Of a DNA stretch of 64,000 nucleotides, positions 17,214 through 26,984 are shown piece by piece. The stretch lies in contig CAVQYE010000020.1 in NCBI GenBank assembly GCA_963718065.1, forward strand, positions 124,001 to 188,000. The letters run 5' to 3'. Below the pieces are notes generated by a model that did not search any database, had not been told where the DNA came from, and worked only from the letters and a program-made list of their open reading frames with translations. A program made the position numbers and the translations under genes. The number at the start of each line of letters is the position of its first letter. The first letter of the stretch is position 1. Source of the stretch: CAVPGP01 sp963718065. GTDB lineage: Bacteria; Actinomycetota; Thermoleophilia; Gaiellales; Gaiellaceae.

Positions 17214-20200
17214 ATGGCCCGCCGTACCCTCGCCGCCGCGTCGGCGCAGGTGCCAGATACCGCGACTGCGCGTTCCGAGCTCCTGGTCGAGTCCTACCGC
17301 CGCCTCGCGGAGGTGTTCCACCACGTGCTCTCGGAGCAGAGCCTCGACACGCTGCTCGACCGCATCGCCGACACGCTCGCCGAGCTGATGCCCTACGACG
17401 CCTTGCACGTCTACGAGGCGGATCTGGCTCAGCGCGTGCTCGTCCCCGTGCTCGCGCGCAGCGAGTGGGCGGAGGAGATCATGCGCGACCGGGCGCCGTT
17501 CGGCGAAGGGATCACCGGCTGGGCGGCCGAGCATCGAAGCCCGGTGCTCGCAAACCAGGCGCACCTCGACCCGCGCGTGAAGATCGTGCCCGGCACTCCC
17601 GGCGAGCCCGAGGCGCTGATCACCGTGCCGCTGATCGCCCGCGGTGCGCTGAAAGGGGCCCTCAACATCTACCGGATCGGCGAGGACGCGGCCTTCCTCG
17701 ACCACGAGTTCGAGCTCGCCAAGTGGTTCGGAGATGCCGCCGCGCTCGCGCTCGACAACGCGCAGGTTCGCGCGCGGCTCGAGCACCAGGCCCAGACCGA
17801 CTCGCTGACCGGCCTCTACAACCACCGCTTCTTCCACGAGCGGTTGCGCGCGGAGCTGATGCGCGCGCATCGCACGCACGACTCGGTCGCCGTTCTGATG
17901 TTCGACATCGACGACTTCAAGAAGGTCAACGACATCTACGGGCACGGGGACGGCGACCAGCTGCTCGTCGCACTCGCCAAGCTCGCGCGCGAGACGGTGC
18001 GGGGCTCCGACGTCGTCTGCCGGATCGGCGGCGAGGAGTTCGGCGTGATCATGCCGTCGTGTGACGCGGGCGATGCGACCGGCCTGGCCCGGCGGCTCAA
18101 CGAGCGCCTGGCCGAGACGGAGTTCGATCCGGCGGTCTCGATCACCGTGTCGATCGGGATCGCCGAAGGCCCCGAGCATGCGACCAACCCGCGTGAGCTC
18201 GTTGCGTGCGCGGAGGCGGCGATGATGACGGCGAAGTCCCGCGGCAAGAACAGCGTGATCCTCTACGACGGCTCGACGCGCGAGCGCCCCGCATCCTCCG
18301 GCGGTCGTGACGTCCGCTCGATCGCGCACCTGAAGCTGCTGCAGAGCCTCGCCGGCAAGCTCAACCGGCTGAACGACGTGCGCGAGATTGGGCACGCGAT
18401 CGCCGCTGAGCTCCGGATGCTGGTCGACTACCACTCCTGCCGCGTCTTCGTACGCCAGGGCGACGACCTGATCCCGGTCGCGCACATCGGCGACCTCGAG
18501 ACGCACGACGTCCCGCTCGCGCAGACGCTCGCGATGAAGGTCGGAGAAGGCGTCACCGGCCGGGTGGCCGCGACCGGCGAGTCGATGCTCGTGCACGACG
18601 CCGTCAACTGCGGCGACGCGGTCGTCCTGCCCGGCACCGAGGAGATCGACGAGTCGCTCGCCGCCGTGCCGCTCAAGTTCGGCACACGCGTGATCGGCGT
18701 CCTCGTGATCTCGAAGCTCGGCCTGAACCAGTTCGACGAGGACGACGTCCGCCTGCTCGAGGTGCTCGCCGGCCACGCCTCGGTTGCCGTCGAGAACGCG
18801 CGGCTCTACGAGGCGCAGCGGCGCGAGGCCGAGACCGCGACCGCGCTGCTGGAGTTTGCCGACGCGATCGCACAGGCGCCGACGCAGGACGCGATCGCCG
18901 GAGAGACCGTCGAAGCGGCGGCTCGTCTGCTCGTCGCGGACCAGTCCTGCCTCTGGCTGCTCAGCGATCGTGAGCCGACCTTCGTCTGCGCGGCGCACTG
19001 GGAGGTACCGGACGCGAACCCCTGTGCGCCGGTCTCGCTCGACGAGGGCTCGTCGTTCGTCGCTGCACGGATGGCGCCCTTCCTCGCCCATTTCGCTCCG
19101 GGCATCGACGCCCCCGGATCGGTCGCGGTCGCGCCGTTGCGCCAGGGCGACGAGCTCCGCGGCTGGCTGGCGGTGGTGCCGGCCGAGCAGCCGACCGATG
19201 ACCGGCTGCGGCTTCTGGCGGGGCTCGCCGAGCAGGCTTGCGTCGCACTCGAGAAGGCGCAGCTCCTGCGTGAGCAGACGACGACTGCGGAGATCGCCAA
19301 CGCATTGCTGGAGTTCAGCCGCGCGCTCGTCGGCGCAGACGGGATGCATGACGTGCTCGAACGGATCGTCCAGCTCGCGGCCGGCGCGCTCGGTTCGTCA
19401 CGCTGCTCGGTCTGGCTCGAGAACGCGGACGGAGAGCTCCGCGCGGTCTCGCAGTGGGGCTACCCGGACGACGAGGCGGAGGCCTTGCGCCGCGCGAGCT
19501 ACGGGAAGCAGGTCGCCTCGACGTGGCTTCAGGCGGCCGAGCCCTATCTGGTCCGCCCCGAGGATCTGGCGGACATCGACGGCGTGCCGGAGTCGAAGCG
19601 CTCGTTGACGTTCGCCGTCGCTCCCCTTCGCGCCGAGGAGGGTCGTTCGGGTTGCATCGCGCTGTCGGTCGAGGACGAAGCCGACTTCGACGAGCGGAAG
19701 ATGCGTCTCCTTGCCGGCCTCGCACACCAGGCGCGGCTCGCCCTGGAGAGCGCGTCGAATCTCGAGCATCTCGAGGAGACATTCGTCTCGACGGTGGAGG
19801 CGCTCGCGAACGCGCTGGAGGCGAGCGACGAGTCGACCTCGACGCACGCGCGCTGGATCCGCGACGCCTCGGTGGATGTCGGCGTCAACCTCGGGCTGGC
19901 ACCGCCGGCGCTGAAGCGGCTGGAGCTGGGCGCTCTCTTCCACGACATCGGCAAGATCGGCATCCCGTCGGAGATCCTCCGCAAGCCCGGCCCGCTGACC
20001 GCCGAAGAGCGTGTGATCGTCGAACAGCATCCGGTGCTCGGCGAGCGGATTCTTGCGCCGCTCGAGCGCCTCGTCGACGTGCGCCCGATCGTCCGCGCCT
20101 GCCACGAGCGCTGGGACGGCGGCGGCTATCCGGATGGCCTCGCGGGCGCCGCGATACCGATCGAAGCGCGGATCATCTTCGTCTGCGATGCCTTTCACGC

Positions 20201-20366
20201 GATGACGACCGACCGCCCGTATCGCGGCCGGCTCCCCGACGAGGAGGCGTACCGCCGCCTGGCCGCGGCCGCGGGCACGCAGTTCGACCCGGACGCCGTC
20301 GAGGCGTTCGTCCGCCTGCATCGCGCCGGCTCGCCGTCCGCCGCCGCCAGTAGATCGGCGCAGTAG
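17214..20366 (+). CDS. Bifunctional c-di-GMP enzyme: GAF-GGDEF-GAF-GAF-GAF-HD-GYP
   Basis: This is a cytosolic protein of 1050 residues with no membrane segment. Approximate order: GAF 25-185, GGDEF 193-355, three GAF-like domains 370-845, HD-GYP 855-1035. The diguanylate cyclase half looks active: active-site motif GGEEF at 272-276 and an inhibitory RxxD site (R263-D266) five residues before it. The phosphodiesterase half also looks active: HDIGK at 910-914, HPVLGERIL, HERWDGG and the GYP triad at 971-973. It could therefore make or break c-di-GMP depending on what the GAF domains sense. The start is set by the WhiG-type promoter. It lies directly behind the F420 operon but has its own promoter. 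Confidence 0.9.
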   Translation: MARRTLAAASAQVPDTATARSELLVESYRRLAEVFHHVLSEQSLDTLLDRIADTLAELMPYDALHVYEADLAQRVLVPVLARSEWAEEIMRDRAPFGEGITGWAAEHRSPVLANQAHLDPRVKIVPGTPGEPEALITVPLIARGALKGALNIYRIGEDAAFLDHEFELAKWFGDAAALALDNAQVRARLEHQAQTDSLTGLYNHRFFHERLRAELMRAHRTHDSVAVLMFDIDDFKKVNDIYGHGDGDQLLVALAKLARETVRGSDVVCRIGGEEFGVIMPSCDAGDATGLARRLNERLAETEFDPAVSITVSIGIAEGPEHATNPRELVACAEAAMMTAKSRGKNSVILYDGSTRERPASSGGRDVRSIAHLKLLQSLAGKLNRLNDVREIGHAIAAELRMLVDYHSCRVFVRQGDDLIPVAHIGDLETHDVPLAQTLAMKVGEGVTGRVAATGESMLVHDAVNCGDAVVLPGTEEIDESLAAVPLKFGTRVIGVLVISKLGLNQFDEDDVRLLEVLAGHASVAVENARLYEAQRREAETATALLEFADAIAQAPTQDAIAGETVEAAARLLVADQSCLWLLSDREPTFVCAAHWEVPDANPCAPVSLDEGSSFVAARMAPFLAHFAPGIDAPGSVAVAPLRQGDELRGWLAVVPAEQPTDDRLRLLAGLAEQACVALEKAQLLREQTTTAEIANALLEFSRALVGADGMHDVLERIVQLAAGALGSSRCSVWLENADGELRAVSQWGYPDDEAEALRRASYGKQVASTWLQAAEPYLVRPEDLADIDGVPESKRSLTFAVAPLRAEEGRSGCIALSVEDEADFDERKMRLLAGLAHQARLALESASNLEHLEETFVSTVEALANALEASDESTSTHARWIRDASVDVGVNLGLAPPALKRLELGALFHDIGKIGIPSEILRKPGPLTAEERVIVEQHPVLGERILAPLERLVDVRPIVRACHERWDGGGYPDGLAGAAIPIEARIIFVCDAFHAMTTDRPYRGRLPDEEAYRRLAAAAGTQFDPDAVEAFVRLHRAGSPSAAASRSAQ

Positions 20367-20369
20367 CGC

Positions 20370-20405
20370 CACACCGCGCCGGCGGCACACCGCGCCGGCG
20401 GCACA
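20370..20405. repeat. 16-bp direct repeat, two and a third copies
   Basis: CACACCGCGCCGGCGG occurs at 20370-20385 and again, identical, at 20386-20401, followed by CACACC at 20402-20407. It starts three bases after the stop of the c-di-GMP enzyme gene. Its function is not evident; it could be a slippage-prone spacer or part of a termination structure. Confidence 0.7.
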
Positions 20406-20423
20406 CCTCGTCGCAGCGCCCCT

Positions 20424-20523
20424 GTACCTCGTCGCGTACGAGGTACGAATAGGTGTTGCAAAAGTGAAAACGAGGCGCAATCAGCGGTTGCGGGACACCC
20501 GTACCTGGTCGTGTACCAGGTAC
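20424..20523. repeat. Two related hairpin elements with compensatory change
   Basis: Element 1: GTACCTCGT (20424-20432), loop CGCGT, ACGAGGTAC (20438-20446). Element 2: GTACCTGGT (20501-20509), loop CGTGT, ACCAGGTAC (20515-20523). Both stems are 9 bp with a 5-base loop. The one stem position that differs does so on both arms (C-G against G-C), so pairing is conserved. Both are followed by GAA and then GTGT-[TC]-GCAA. They lie between the c-di-GMP enzyme and the macro-domain gene, 77 bases apart. Confidence 0.7.
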
Positions 20524-20570
20524 GAAATATGTGTCGCAACTGGGAAGTCGCCCCGCAACCCGCTGCGGAG

Positions 20571-20576
20571 TAGCGT
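20571..20576 (+). promoter_or_regulatory. -10 box of the macro-domain gene
   Basis: TAGCGT lies 6 bases before ATG 20583, the same TANNNT-to-start distance as for cofC and the cyclase gene. A leaderless transcript is inferred. Confidence 0.4.
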
Positions 20577-20582
20577 CGGCGC

Positions 20583-21071
20583 ATGCAGATCGAGGTCGTC
20601 GAGGGCGACATCGCTGCGCTCGAGGTCGATGCGGTCGCCAACGCGGCGAACGATGCGCTCTGGATGGGCGCCGGCGTCGCCGGGGCACTGAAGCGCGCCG
20701 GTGGCGACGAGATCGAGCGCGAGGCGATGGCGCAGGGGCCGATCGAACTCGGCACGGCGGTCGCGACCGGCGGCGGACGCCTGCACGCAAGCCATGTGAT
20801 CCACGGCGCCGTGATGGGGCAGGACCTGCGCACTGACGCAGGCCTCGTGGAACGGACGACTCGCTCCTGCCTCGAGCTCGCGGACGAGCTCGGCTGCCGT
20901 TCGCTCGCACTGCCCGCGTTCGGCACCGGCGTCGGCGGCTTCCCGCTCGCGGCGTGCGCCGAGGTGATGGTCGCGGCCGTCCGCGCGCACCAACCGCGCT
21001 CGCTTGAGCGGGTCGTCTTCGCCGTCTACGGCAACGAGGCGCGCGCCGCCTTCGAAGCAGCGCTCGTCTGA
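20583..21071 (+). CDS. Macro-domain protein (ADP-ribose binding/hydrolase type)
   Basis: The product is a 162-residue single macro domain. Strand 1 IEVVEGDIAALEVDAVANAANDALWMGAGVAGALKRAG has the N-A-A-N-x-x-L and G-x-G-V-A pattern that binds ADP-ribose, here split over positions 3-40. The second loop is ALPAFGTGVGGFPL. Family members remove ADP-ribose from proteins or nucleic acids or hydrolyse O-acetyl-ADP-ribose. No ADP-ribosyltransferase is nearby. Its stop is one base from the end of the convergent gene. Confidence 0.85.
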   Translation: MQIEVVEGDIAALEVDAVANAANDALWMGAGVAGALKRAGGDEIEREAMAQGPIELGTAVATGGGRLHASHVIHGAVMGQDLRTDAGLVERTTRSCLELADELGCRSLALPAFGTGVGGFPLAACAEVMVAAVRAHQPRSLERVVFAVYGNEARAAFEAALV

Positions 21072-21072
21072 G

Positions 21073-21690
21073 TCAGCCGCGCCAGAGCACCTCGCGGGAC
21101 GGGTCGGCGGCCGGATCGCCCTCTGGCAAAGCGTCCCGCGACCACTCCTCGGTCTTCCAGCGGGGCACGGGCGTCTCGCACTCCGACTTCGGCACGAAGC
21201 GAGACCGCTCGACGAGCCGGTACTCGTGGATGTAGCGCGGGCAGTTCGGGAAGACCTCGCGCGCCTCGACCCGCCAGACGAACTGCGCCTCGGGCCACTC
21301 CGCCAGCAGCGGGTCGTCGCCGGCCTGCGACGCGACGCCGTTCAGCCGCATGCGCCGCCGGAGCTCGAAGTCGATGAACAGGAGCCCGACGTTCGGGTTG
21401 ACGCGGGCATTCCCGGCGGAGAGGTACATCCCGTTGCCGTCGTAGTTCGGGAAGGCGATCGTCCGCTCGTCGAGCACGCGGACGAAGCCGGGCTCGCCGC
21501 CCTTGTACGAGCACTGGGGCCGGCCCTCCGCGTCGGCGGTCGCGAGGAAGAACATGTCCGCTCGCTCGATGAACGCCCGGTCCGCGTCGTCGATGTGATC
21601 GCGATGGAGCACCTTCTCGATCCGGTCGGCCAGCCGCCGCGTGTCGTAGCGGTCCTGGAAATGACGCTGACCGTCGTGGTAGCCGCTCAT
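21073..21690 (-). CDS. Pyridoxamine 5'-phosphate oxidase-like flavoprotein
   Basis: This is a 205-residue split-barrel protein. The core reads FFLATADAEGRPQCSYKGGEPGF, here cited as the FFLATADAEG and YKGGEPGFVRV segments, then FPNYDGNGMYLSAGN and LLFIDF, the usual order for FMN- or F420-binding PPOX-like proteins. In an organism with an F420 operon the cofactor could be either. The start ATG 21690 gives the N-terminal RHFQDRYDTRRLADRI. It ends one base from the macro gene. Substrate unknown. Confidence 0.75.
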   Translation of the reverse strand: MSGYHDGQRHFQDRYDTRRLADRIEKVLHRDHIDDADRAFIERADMFFLATADAEGRPQCSYKGGEPGFVRVLDERTIAFPNYDGNGMYLSAGNARVNPNVGLLFIDFELRRRMRLNGVASQAGDDPLLAEWPEAQFVWRVEAREVFPNCPRYIHEYRLVERSRFVPKSECETPVPRWKTEEWSRDALPEGDPAADPSREVLWRG

Positions 21691-21704
21691 CGCCGGATGA
21701 TCCC

Positions 21705-22505
21705 TCAGGCTTGCTGTGGCGGCAACCGCGCGGAGCGGTCGTAGAGGATCACGATCTCGGCGACGCCGACGAAGCCGCTGCGCTCGAGGATCGGTCGTGA
21801 CATATCGCCTGCCTGGACGACGAGCGCGGGTGTCCCCGCCGCAACGGCATCGTCCCAGCGCGCCCGCACGAGCGCGCGGTAGGCGCCGCGCCCGCGGCCG
21901 CGTTCCAGCACCGAGCCGCCGATGCAGAGCACGCCGTGCGGCAGGAAGATTCCCCGCCCCGCGCCCACGGGTTCGCCGTCGACCCACGCGAGATAGGTGA
22001 CCGCCGTCGGGTCGACTTGCTCCGCCTGCCAGCGGTCGGCCACGATCGCCCGCCACCGTTCCCGCTCCTCTGTCGCCATCTCGAACACCTCGTGGGCGAT
22101 CTCGTAGGCCAGCGCATACTCGTCGAAGGTCTCGACGCGGCGAGCGACCACACCGGGCGCGGTCGGCGGCTCCGCGACGCACGCCATCGCCAACGTCCGT
22201 CCTTTCTCGCGCGTCAGACCGAGGGCGAGGAGCCGCTCCACGAGGTCCGGCGGCGTGGCTGAGCTGCCGATCCACCAGTCGACCCGCGGCCAGGCGTTGC
22301 GCTCGGCGACGATCGCCCTGATCTCGGCGATCGCCTCGTCGGCCTCGTCCTCGCTGAACCGCAGCCGCTGGACGTTCGTGAACGTCGGCCCCATGAAGAT
22401 GCAGTAGCGATCCGTCAGGACACGCTCGAGCCCGGTCTCCGGCAGCGGGGAAGGTCCGACCGACGACGGATCCTCCGCGAAGCGGCGAGTCTCGTCGGAG
22501 ATCAC
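21705..22505 (-). CDS. Two-part GNAT-family acetyltransferase
   Basis: The product is 266 residues. GTG 22505 is chosen because it gives the N-terminal SDETRRFAED and leaves 13 bases to the upstream aminotransferase stop. The N-terminal half (WWIGSSATPPDLVERLLALG) resembles a degenerate GNAT. The C-terminal half has the acetyl-CoA loop LERGRGRGAYRALVRARW and ends PILERSGFVGVAEIVILYDR. It is clearly paralogous to 27543-28322 (shared WWIG-x-x-ATPPDL, ALVVQAG-x-MSRPILER). Both copies are next to genes of the suspected beta-alanine route. Substrate unknown. Confidence 0.75.
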   Translation of the reverse strand: MISDETRRFAEDPSSVGPSPLPETGLERVLTDRYCIFMGPTFTNVQRLRFSEDEADEAIAEIRAIVAERNAWPRVDWWIGSSATPPDLVERLLALGLTREKGRTLAMACVAEPPTAPGVVARRVETFDEYALAYEIAHEVFEMATEERERWRAIVADRWQAEQVDPTAVTYLAWVDGEPVGAGRGIFLPHGVLCIGGSVLERGRGRGAYRALVRARWDDAVAAGTPALVVQAGDMSRPILERSGFVGVAEIVILYDRSARLPPQQA

Positions 22506-22518
22506 GTTGGCCCCCGGC

Positions 22519-23870
22519 CTAGACGCAGAACTCGTCGGCGATCGACAGCGCGGCGTCGAGCGCGACCAGGCCTTCCTCGGCCTCCTCACGCGTGATCGTC
22601 AGCGGCGGGCACACCATGGCCACGTTCCAGTGGGTCATCAGATAGAGCCCCCGGTCGAGCGCCGTCTTCGCCATCGTCGTGACCGGCCTCATCAACTCGC
22701 CCGAGCCGTTGAACGGAACGAGCGGCTCGCGCGTGCGCGGTCTTTGACGAGCTCGAGGCCCCAGAAGCAGCCGAGTCCGCGCACCTCGCCGATCGACGGA
22801 TGCGCCACCTGCAGCTTCGCAAGCTCGGCGCCGAAGAACTGGCCCATCGCGGCCGCGTTCTCGACGATGCCCTCCTCCTTGAACGCCTCGATCGAGGCGA
22901 CGGCCGACGCGCACGCGAGCGGATGCCCGGAGTACGTCAGCCCGCCGGCGAAGTAGCGCGACCGCACCCACTCAGAGATCGGCTCGGAGACGATCATCGC
23001 GCCGAGCGGCACGTAGCCCGAGTTGATGCCCTTGGCGACCGTGAGGATGTCCGGCACGACGTCCCAGTTGTCGACGCCGAACCACTTCCCGGTGCGCCCG
23101 AAGCCGGCCATCACCTCGTCGCAGATCAGCAGGATGCCGTGGCGGTCGCAGACCTCCCGGATCGACTGCAGGTAGCCGTCGGGCGGGACGATGATCCCGT
23201 TCGTGCCGGTGACCGTCTCGAGGATCACGGCCGCGACCGTCTCGGGCCCCTCGTACATCAGGATCTCCTCGAGGTGCGGACCGCCCGAGCAGACGGGGCA
23301 GGGATCCGGGTGCCCGGCGGGGCAGCGGTACGTGTACGGGTCGAACATGCGCACGACGCCGGGGATCCCCGGCTCGGCGGGCCAGCGGCGCGGGTCGCCC
23401 GTGAGCGTGATCGCGCCGGCCGTCGCCCCGTGGTACGAGCGATAGCGCGCGATCACCTTGTGCCGGCCCGTGTACCAGCGGGCGAGCTTGACGGCGTTCT
23501 CGTTGGCCTCGGCGCCGCCGTTCGTGAAGAACGACATCGAGAGGTCGCCCGGCGTCACCTCGGCGAGCAGGCGCCCGAGCGTCGAGCGCGACTCGGTCGC
23601 CATCGGCGGCCCGATCGTGCAGAGCTTCTCGGCCTGCTCCTTGATCGCCGCGATCACCTTCGGGTGCCCGTGGCCGATCGAGACGTTGACCAGCTGTGAG
23701 GCGAAATCGAGGTAGCGGTTGCCGTCGTAGTCCCAGAAGTAGCGTCCCTCGGCGCCCGCGACGGCGATCGGGTTGATCGCGTCCTGCACCGACCACGAGT
23801 AGAGGACGTGGCGCTTCGCCTCTTCGACGATCTGCCGCCCGAGCTCGGTGTTCTCCTCGACTGTGGCCAT
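22519..23870 (-). CDS. Class III pyridoxal-phosphate aminotransferase (one frameshift)
   Basis: This is an omega-amino acid or taurine/beta-alanine:pyruvate type transaminase. ATG 23870 is fixed by AAAGGAG seven bases upstream. Landmarks are YFWDYDGNRYLDFASQLV, SFFTNGGAEANENAVKLARW (PLP phosphate site), LLICDEVMAGFGRTGKWF (Asp to PLP nitrogen) and TVAKGINSGYVPLGA with the Schiff-base Lys. A one-base loss near 22740 (GACCGC-CACGCG) shifts the last 70 residues, which resume as EPLVPFNGSGELM and VAMVCPPLTITREEAEEGL. With the semialdehyde dehydrogenase at 28371 it could convert beta-alanine to malonate semialdehyde; taurine or GABA are alternatives. Confidence 0.85.
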
Positions 23871-23947
23871 GGTGACGCTCCTTTCGGTCGCTCGCACGAT
23901 CGTAGCGCGGGCTTGAACACGGGACCGAAAGGCCGCACCATGGAGAT

Positions 23948-26580
23948 ATGGCGACGATCTCGCAAGCTAAGGAGACCGTCCAGCCATTGCTCGAGCGGGA
24001 GGCCGTATTCGCGGCGCTCGGCGAGGCATTTGCAGAGGTCGAGGCCGGGCAGGGGCGCTTCGTTCTCCTCTCCGGAGAGGCCGGAGGCGGCAAGACGGCC
24101 GTCGTCCGCCGGTTCTGCGACGAGGACGACACCGCGGGGTTGCTCCTCTGGGGCGCCTGCGATCCGCTGTTCACGCCGCGGCCGCTCGGGCCGCTGCTGG
24201 ACATCGCCGACGAGGTGGGCGGTGAGCTGCGCGCCGCGGTCACGAGCGCGCAAGGCCCGCACGAGATCGTCTCGCTTCTCCTGCGTGAGGCGGCAGGCCC
24301 GCGGCCGGCGATCGTGGTCGTCGAGGACCTGCACTGGGCGGACGAGGCGACCTACGACGTCTTACGGCTGCTGGCGCGCAAGGTCGAGCGCGCGCCCGTG
24401 CTCGTGATTGCCACCTTCCGCGGCGACGAGATCGATCGCGCGCACCCGCTCCGGATCATCCTGGGCGAGCTGGCGCGGAACGCCGCGGTCCGGCGGCTGA
24501 CGGTCGAGCCGCTCTCCGAGGCCGCGGTCGCCGAGCTGGCCGGCTCGGCTCACGTCGACCCTGCCGATCTCTATCGCGAGACATCGGGCAACCCGTTCTT
24601 CGTCACGGAGGTGCTCGCCGGCGGTGACGAGGCGGTTCCGCGCACGATCCGGGACGCCGTCCTCGCAAGGGCCGCCCAGTCGGGCCAAGCGCGCGTGCGG
24701 TCCTGGACGCGGTGGCGATCGCACCTTCGCGGGTCGAGCCGTGGCTCCTCGATGCGCTGGCGGGAGACGACGCCGGCGCACTGACGGAATGCCTCGCCGC
24801 CGGAATGCTCGTCGTCCGTCCGGGAGGCGTCGAGTTCCGCCACGAGCTCGCGCGGCTCGCGTGGGAGGAGTCGCTCGATCCGTTCCGCCGCGTCGCGCTG
24901 CACCGGACTGCGCTGGCCGCGCTCACGGCCGAGCGGGACGGGGAGGCAGACGCCGCGCGGCTTGCCCATCACGCCGAGGCGGCCGACGACGCGGAGGCGG
25001 TCATCCGTTACGCGACCCAGGCGGCGAGGAGAGCCGCCTCGCTCCGCGCGCACCGCGAGGCGGCCGCCCAGTACGCCCGCGTGCTGCGCTACGCCGATCG
25101 CTTGACCCCGGACGAGCGGGCCGAGCTGCTGGAGTGCGCGGCGGACGCGTGCTACCTCACCGACCGCTGCGGGGATGCGATCTCCGCCATCGAGGAGGCG
25201 ATCGAGTGCTATCGCGCACTCGGCGACCGGCACAAGGAGGGCGAGGCGCTCTGCCTGCTCTCGCGCCTGCAGATGTGCCCACGGAGCGTCAACGAGGCCA
25301 GGGCGCCGGGCGAGCAGGCCGTCGCGATCCTCGAGGAGTTTCCGCCCGGGCCGGCGCTCGCCATGGCGTACGCGAACCTCGCCGCGAATCACATGAACGC
25401 CGAGGACGCGCGGCAGGCGCACGAGTGGGGCGCCCGCGCGATCGAGCTCGCGGAGCGGCTGGGCGACGAGGACTGCCTCGCCCACGCGCTCAACTCGGTC
25501 GGGACGATCGACTTTCTCGTGCACGGCCCGGAGCGCCGCGAGCTCGTCGAGCGAAGCGTGGAGATCGGGCTTCGCACCGGCCTCGACGCGCACGTCCTGC
25601 GCGGGTACTCGAACATGGCCTGGGCATCGGCGCGGCACCGCTCGCACGCGCTGACAGAGCGGTACCTCGAGGAAGGGCTCGCGCGCTGCCGCGAGCCGGA
25701 CTTCGACCTCTGGCGGCTCCATCTGCTCGGGTTCCGCGCCAGCCTCAGGTTGGAGCAGGGCCGATGGGACGACGCCGTGGACTCCGCGATGCTCGGCGTC
25801 CGCGACCCGCGCAGCTCGCCCCTGCCGCGCATCCTCGCGCTGCTCGTCCTCGGCCTCGTGCGGGCGCGGCGCGGCGACCCGGAGGTCTGGCCATTGCTTG
25901 ACGAGGCGGAGCATCTCGCGGCTCCGAGCGGCGAGCTCCAGCGCCTCGCTCCGGTCGCGGCAGCGAGAGCGGAGGCGGCCTGGCTCACGGGGAACCGGGC
26001 CGCGGTGGGGCCGGCGACCGATGCGGCGCTCACGCTCGCCGTCGAGCGCGAGGCGTCGTGGCTCGTCGGCCAACTCGCGCTGTGGCGCCGGCGCGCCGGC
26101 ATCGACGAGCCCACTCCCTCGCCCGTCGCAGAGCCGTATGCGCTCGAGCTCGCCGGGCGCGCGCAGGAGGCGGCCGAGGCCTGGCGCTCGCTCGGCTGTC
26201 CCTACGAAGCGGCACTCGCGCTCGGTCATGCGACGAGCGAGCGGGCATTGCGACAGTCGCTCGACGAGCTGCAGGCGCTGGGTGCGCGGCCGGCCGCGGC
26301 AATCGTCGCCCGCCGCCTCCGTGAGCAAGGTGCGCGTGGGCTCGCACGGGGACCGCGCTCGAAGACCCAGGCCAACCCGGCTCAGCTGACGAGGCGCCAG
26401 CTCGAGGTCCTGGCGCTCGTTGCGGACGGGCTTCGGAACGCGACGATCGCCGATCGCCTCTTCGTCTCGACCCGGACCGTCGACCACCACGTCTCGGCGA
26501 TCCTCGGCAAGCTCGGCGTCGAGAGCCGTGGCCAGGCCGCCGCCGAGGCCCGTCGCCTGGGCCTGCTCGAACCCGGGTAG
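23948..26580 (+). CDS. LuxR-family transcriptional regulator with AAA/STAND ATPase and TPR-like region (one frameshift)
   Basis: This is a large signal-transduction regulator of about 877 residues. The N-terminal ATPase has Walker A SGEAGGGKTAVV and Walker B AIVVVEDLHWADEAT. A helical repeat region with TPR-like pairs (AISAIEEAIECYRALGDR, AYANLAANHMNAEDARQAHE) fills the middle. A C-terminal LuxR helix-turn-helix reads LTRRQLEVLALVADGL and STRTVDHHVSAILGKLGV. One base is missing near 24690 (CCAAGCGCGCG). It is divergent from the aminotransferase with 77 bases between the starts, so it may control that gene. Confidence 0.85.
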
Positions 26581-26606
26581 GCGTCCCGCGCAACTCAGGT
26601 AGTTCC

Positions 26607-26613
26607 GCCGATA
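26607..26613 (+). promoter_or_regulatory. Isolated GCCGATA box, weak candidate promoter
   Basis: GCCGATA occurs in the 94-base gap before the DUF4242-like gene. No TAAA or TCAA is found 16 bases upstream, and the box lies 61 bases from the start codon. It could be a chance match or a member of the WhiG-type set with a poor -35. Confidence 0.2.
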
Positions 26614-26674
26614 CCGAAGGCACCTGCGCCGCCCTACCGTCGAGTTGTCCATGCGAATCGGCGAAGGAGGCGGA

Positions 26675-26984
26675 GTGGAGACGTACGTGATTCTCCGGCG
26701 CGGCGGTTGGCGAACCGCAGACGGCCTGCAGGCGGCGGCCGAGCGTTCGACCGTCGAGGGTGACGAACTGGCCGACGACGTCCGCTGGATCCGCAGCTAC
26801 GTGCTCGGCGAATCGACCGGGGAGCTTCGGGACCGTCTGCATCTATCAGGCCTCCAGCCCCGAGGCGATCCGTGCTCACGCCAGGCGTGCCGCCTTGCCC
26901 GTCGACGAGATCGTCGCTGTCGTGGACACCGTCATCGTCCGGCCCGATCCGGTGCCGGTCGCCACCGAGAAAGGATGCAAATGA
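26675..26984 (+). CDS. DUF4242-like small protein (one frameshift)
   Basis: The product is about 102 residues after removing an extra G in the GGGG run near 26820. The corrected protein reads ETYVILRRGGWRTADGLQ...DDVRWIRSYVLGESTG, then GTVCIYQASSPEAIRAHARR and VDEIVAVVDTVIVRPDP. This ferredoxin-like single-domain layout is that of the DUF4242 (SCO4226-like) family, some members of which bind nickel. GTG 26675 is preceded by AAGGAGG. The stop overlaps the ATG of the next, secreted protein, so both are probably made together. Confidence 0.7.

Noticed and set aside
17070..19349. A 759-codon open frame opposite the c-di-GMP enzyme
   Set aside because: It is a mirror of a clean, domain-rich gene, with charged low-complexity content and no motif.
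20583..21071. Macro-domain gene as part of an ADP-ribosylation toxin-antitoxin pair
   Set aside because: No ADP-ribosyltransferase (DarT-like or other) is adjacent on either strand.
26607..26613. A sixth WhiG-type promoter before the DUF4242-like gene
   Set aside because: The heptamer is present but no -35 at the right distance, and the start codon is 61 bases away. Listed only as a weak candidate.
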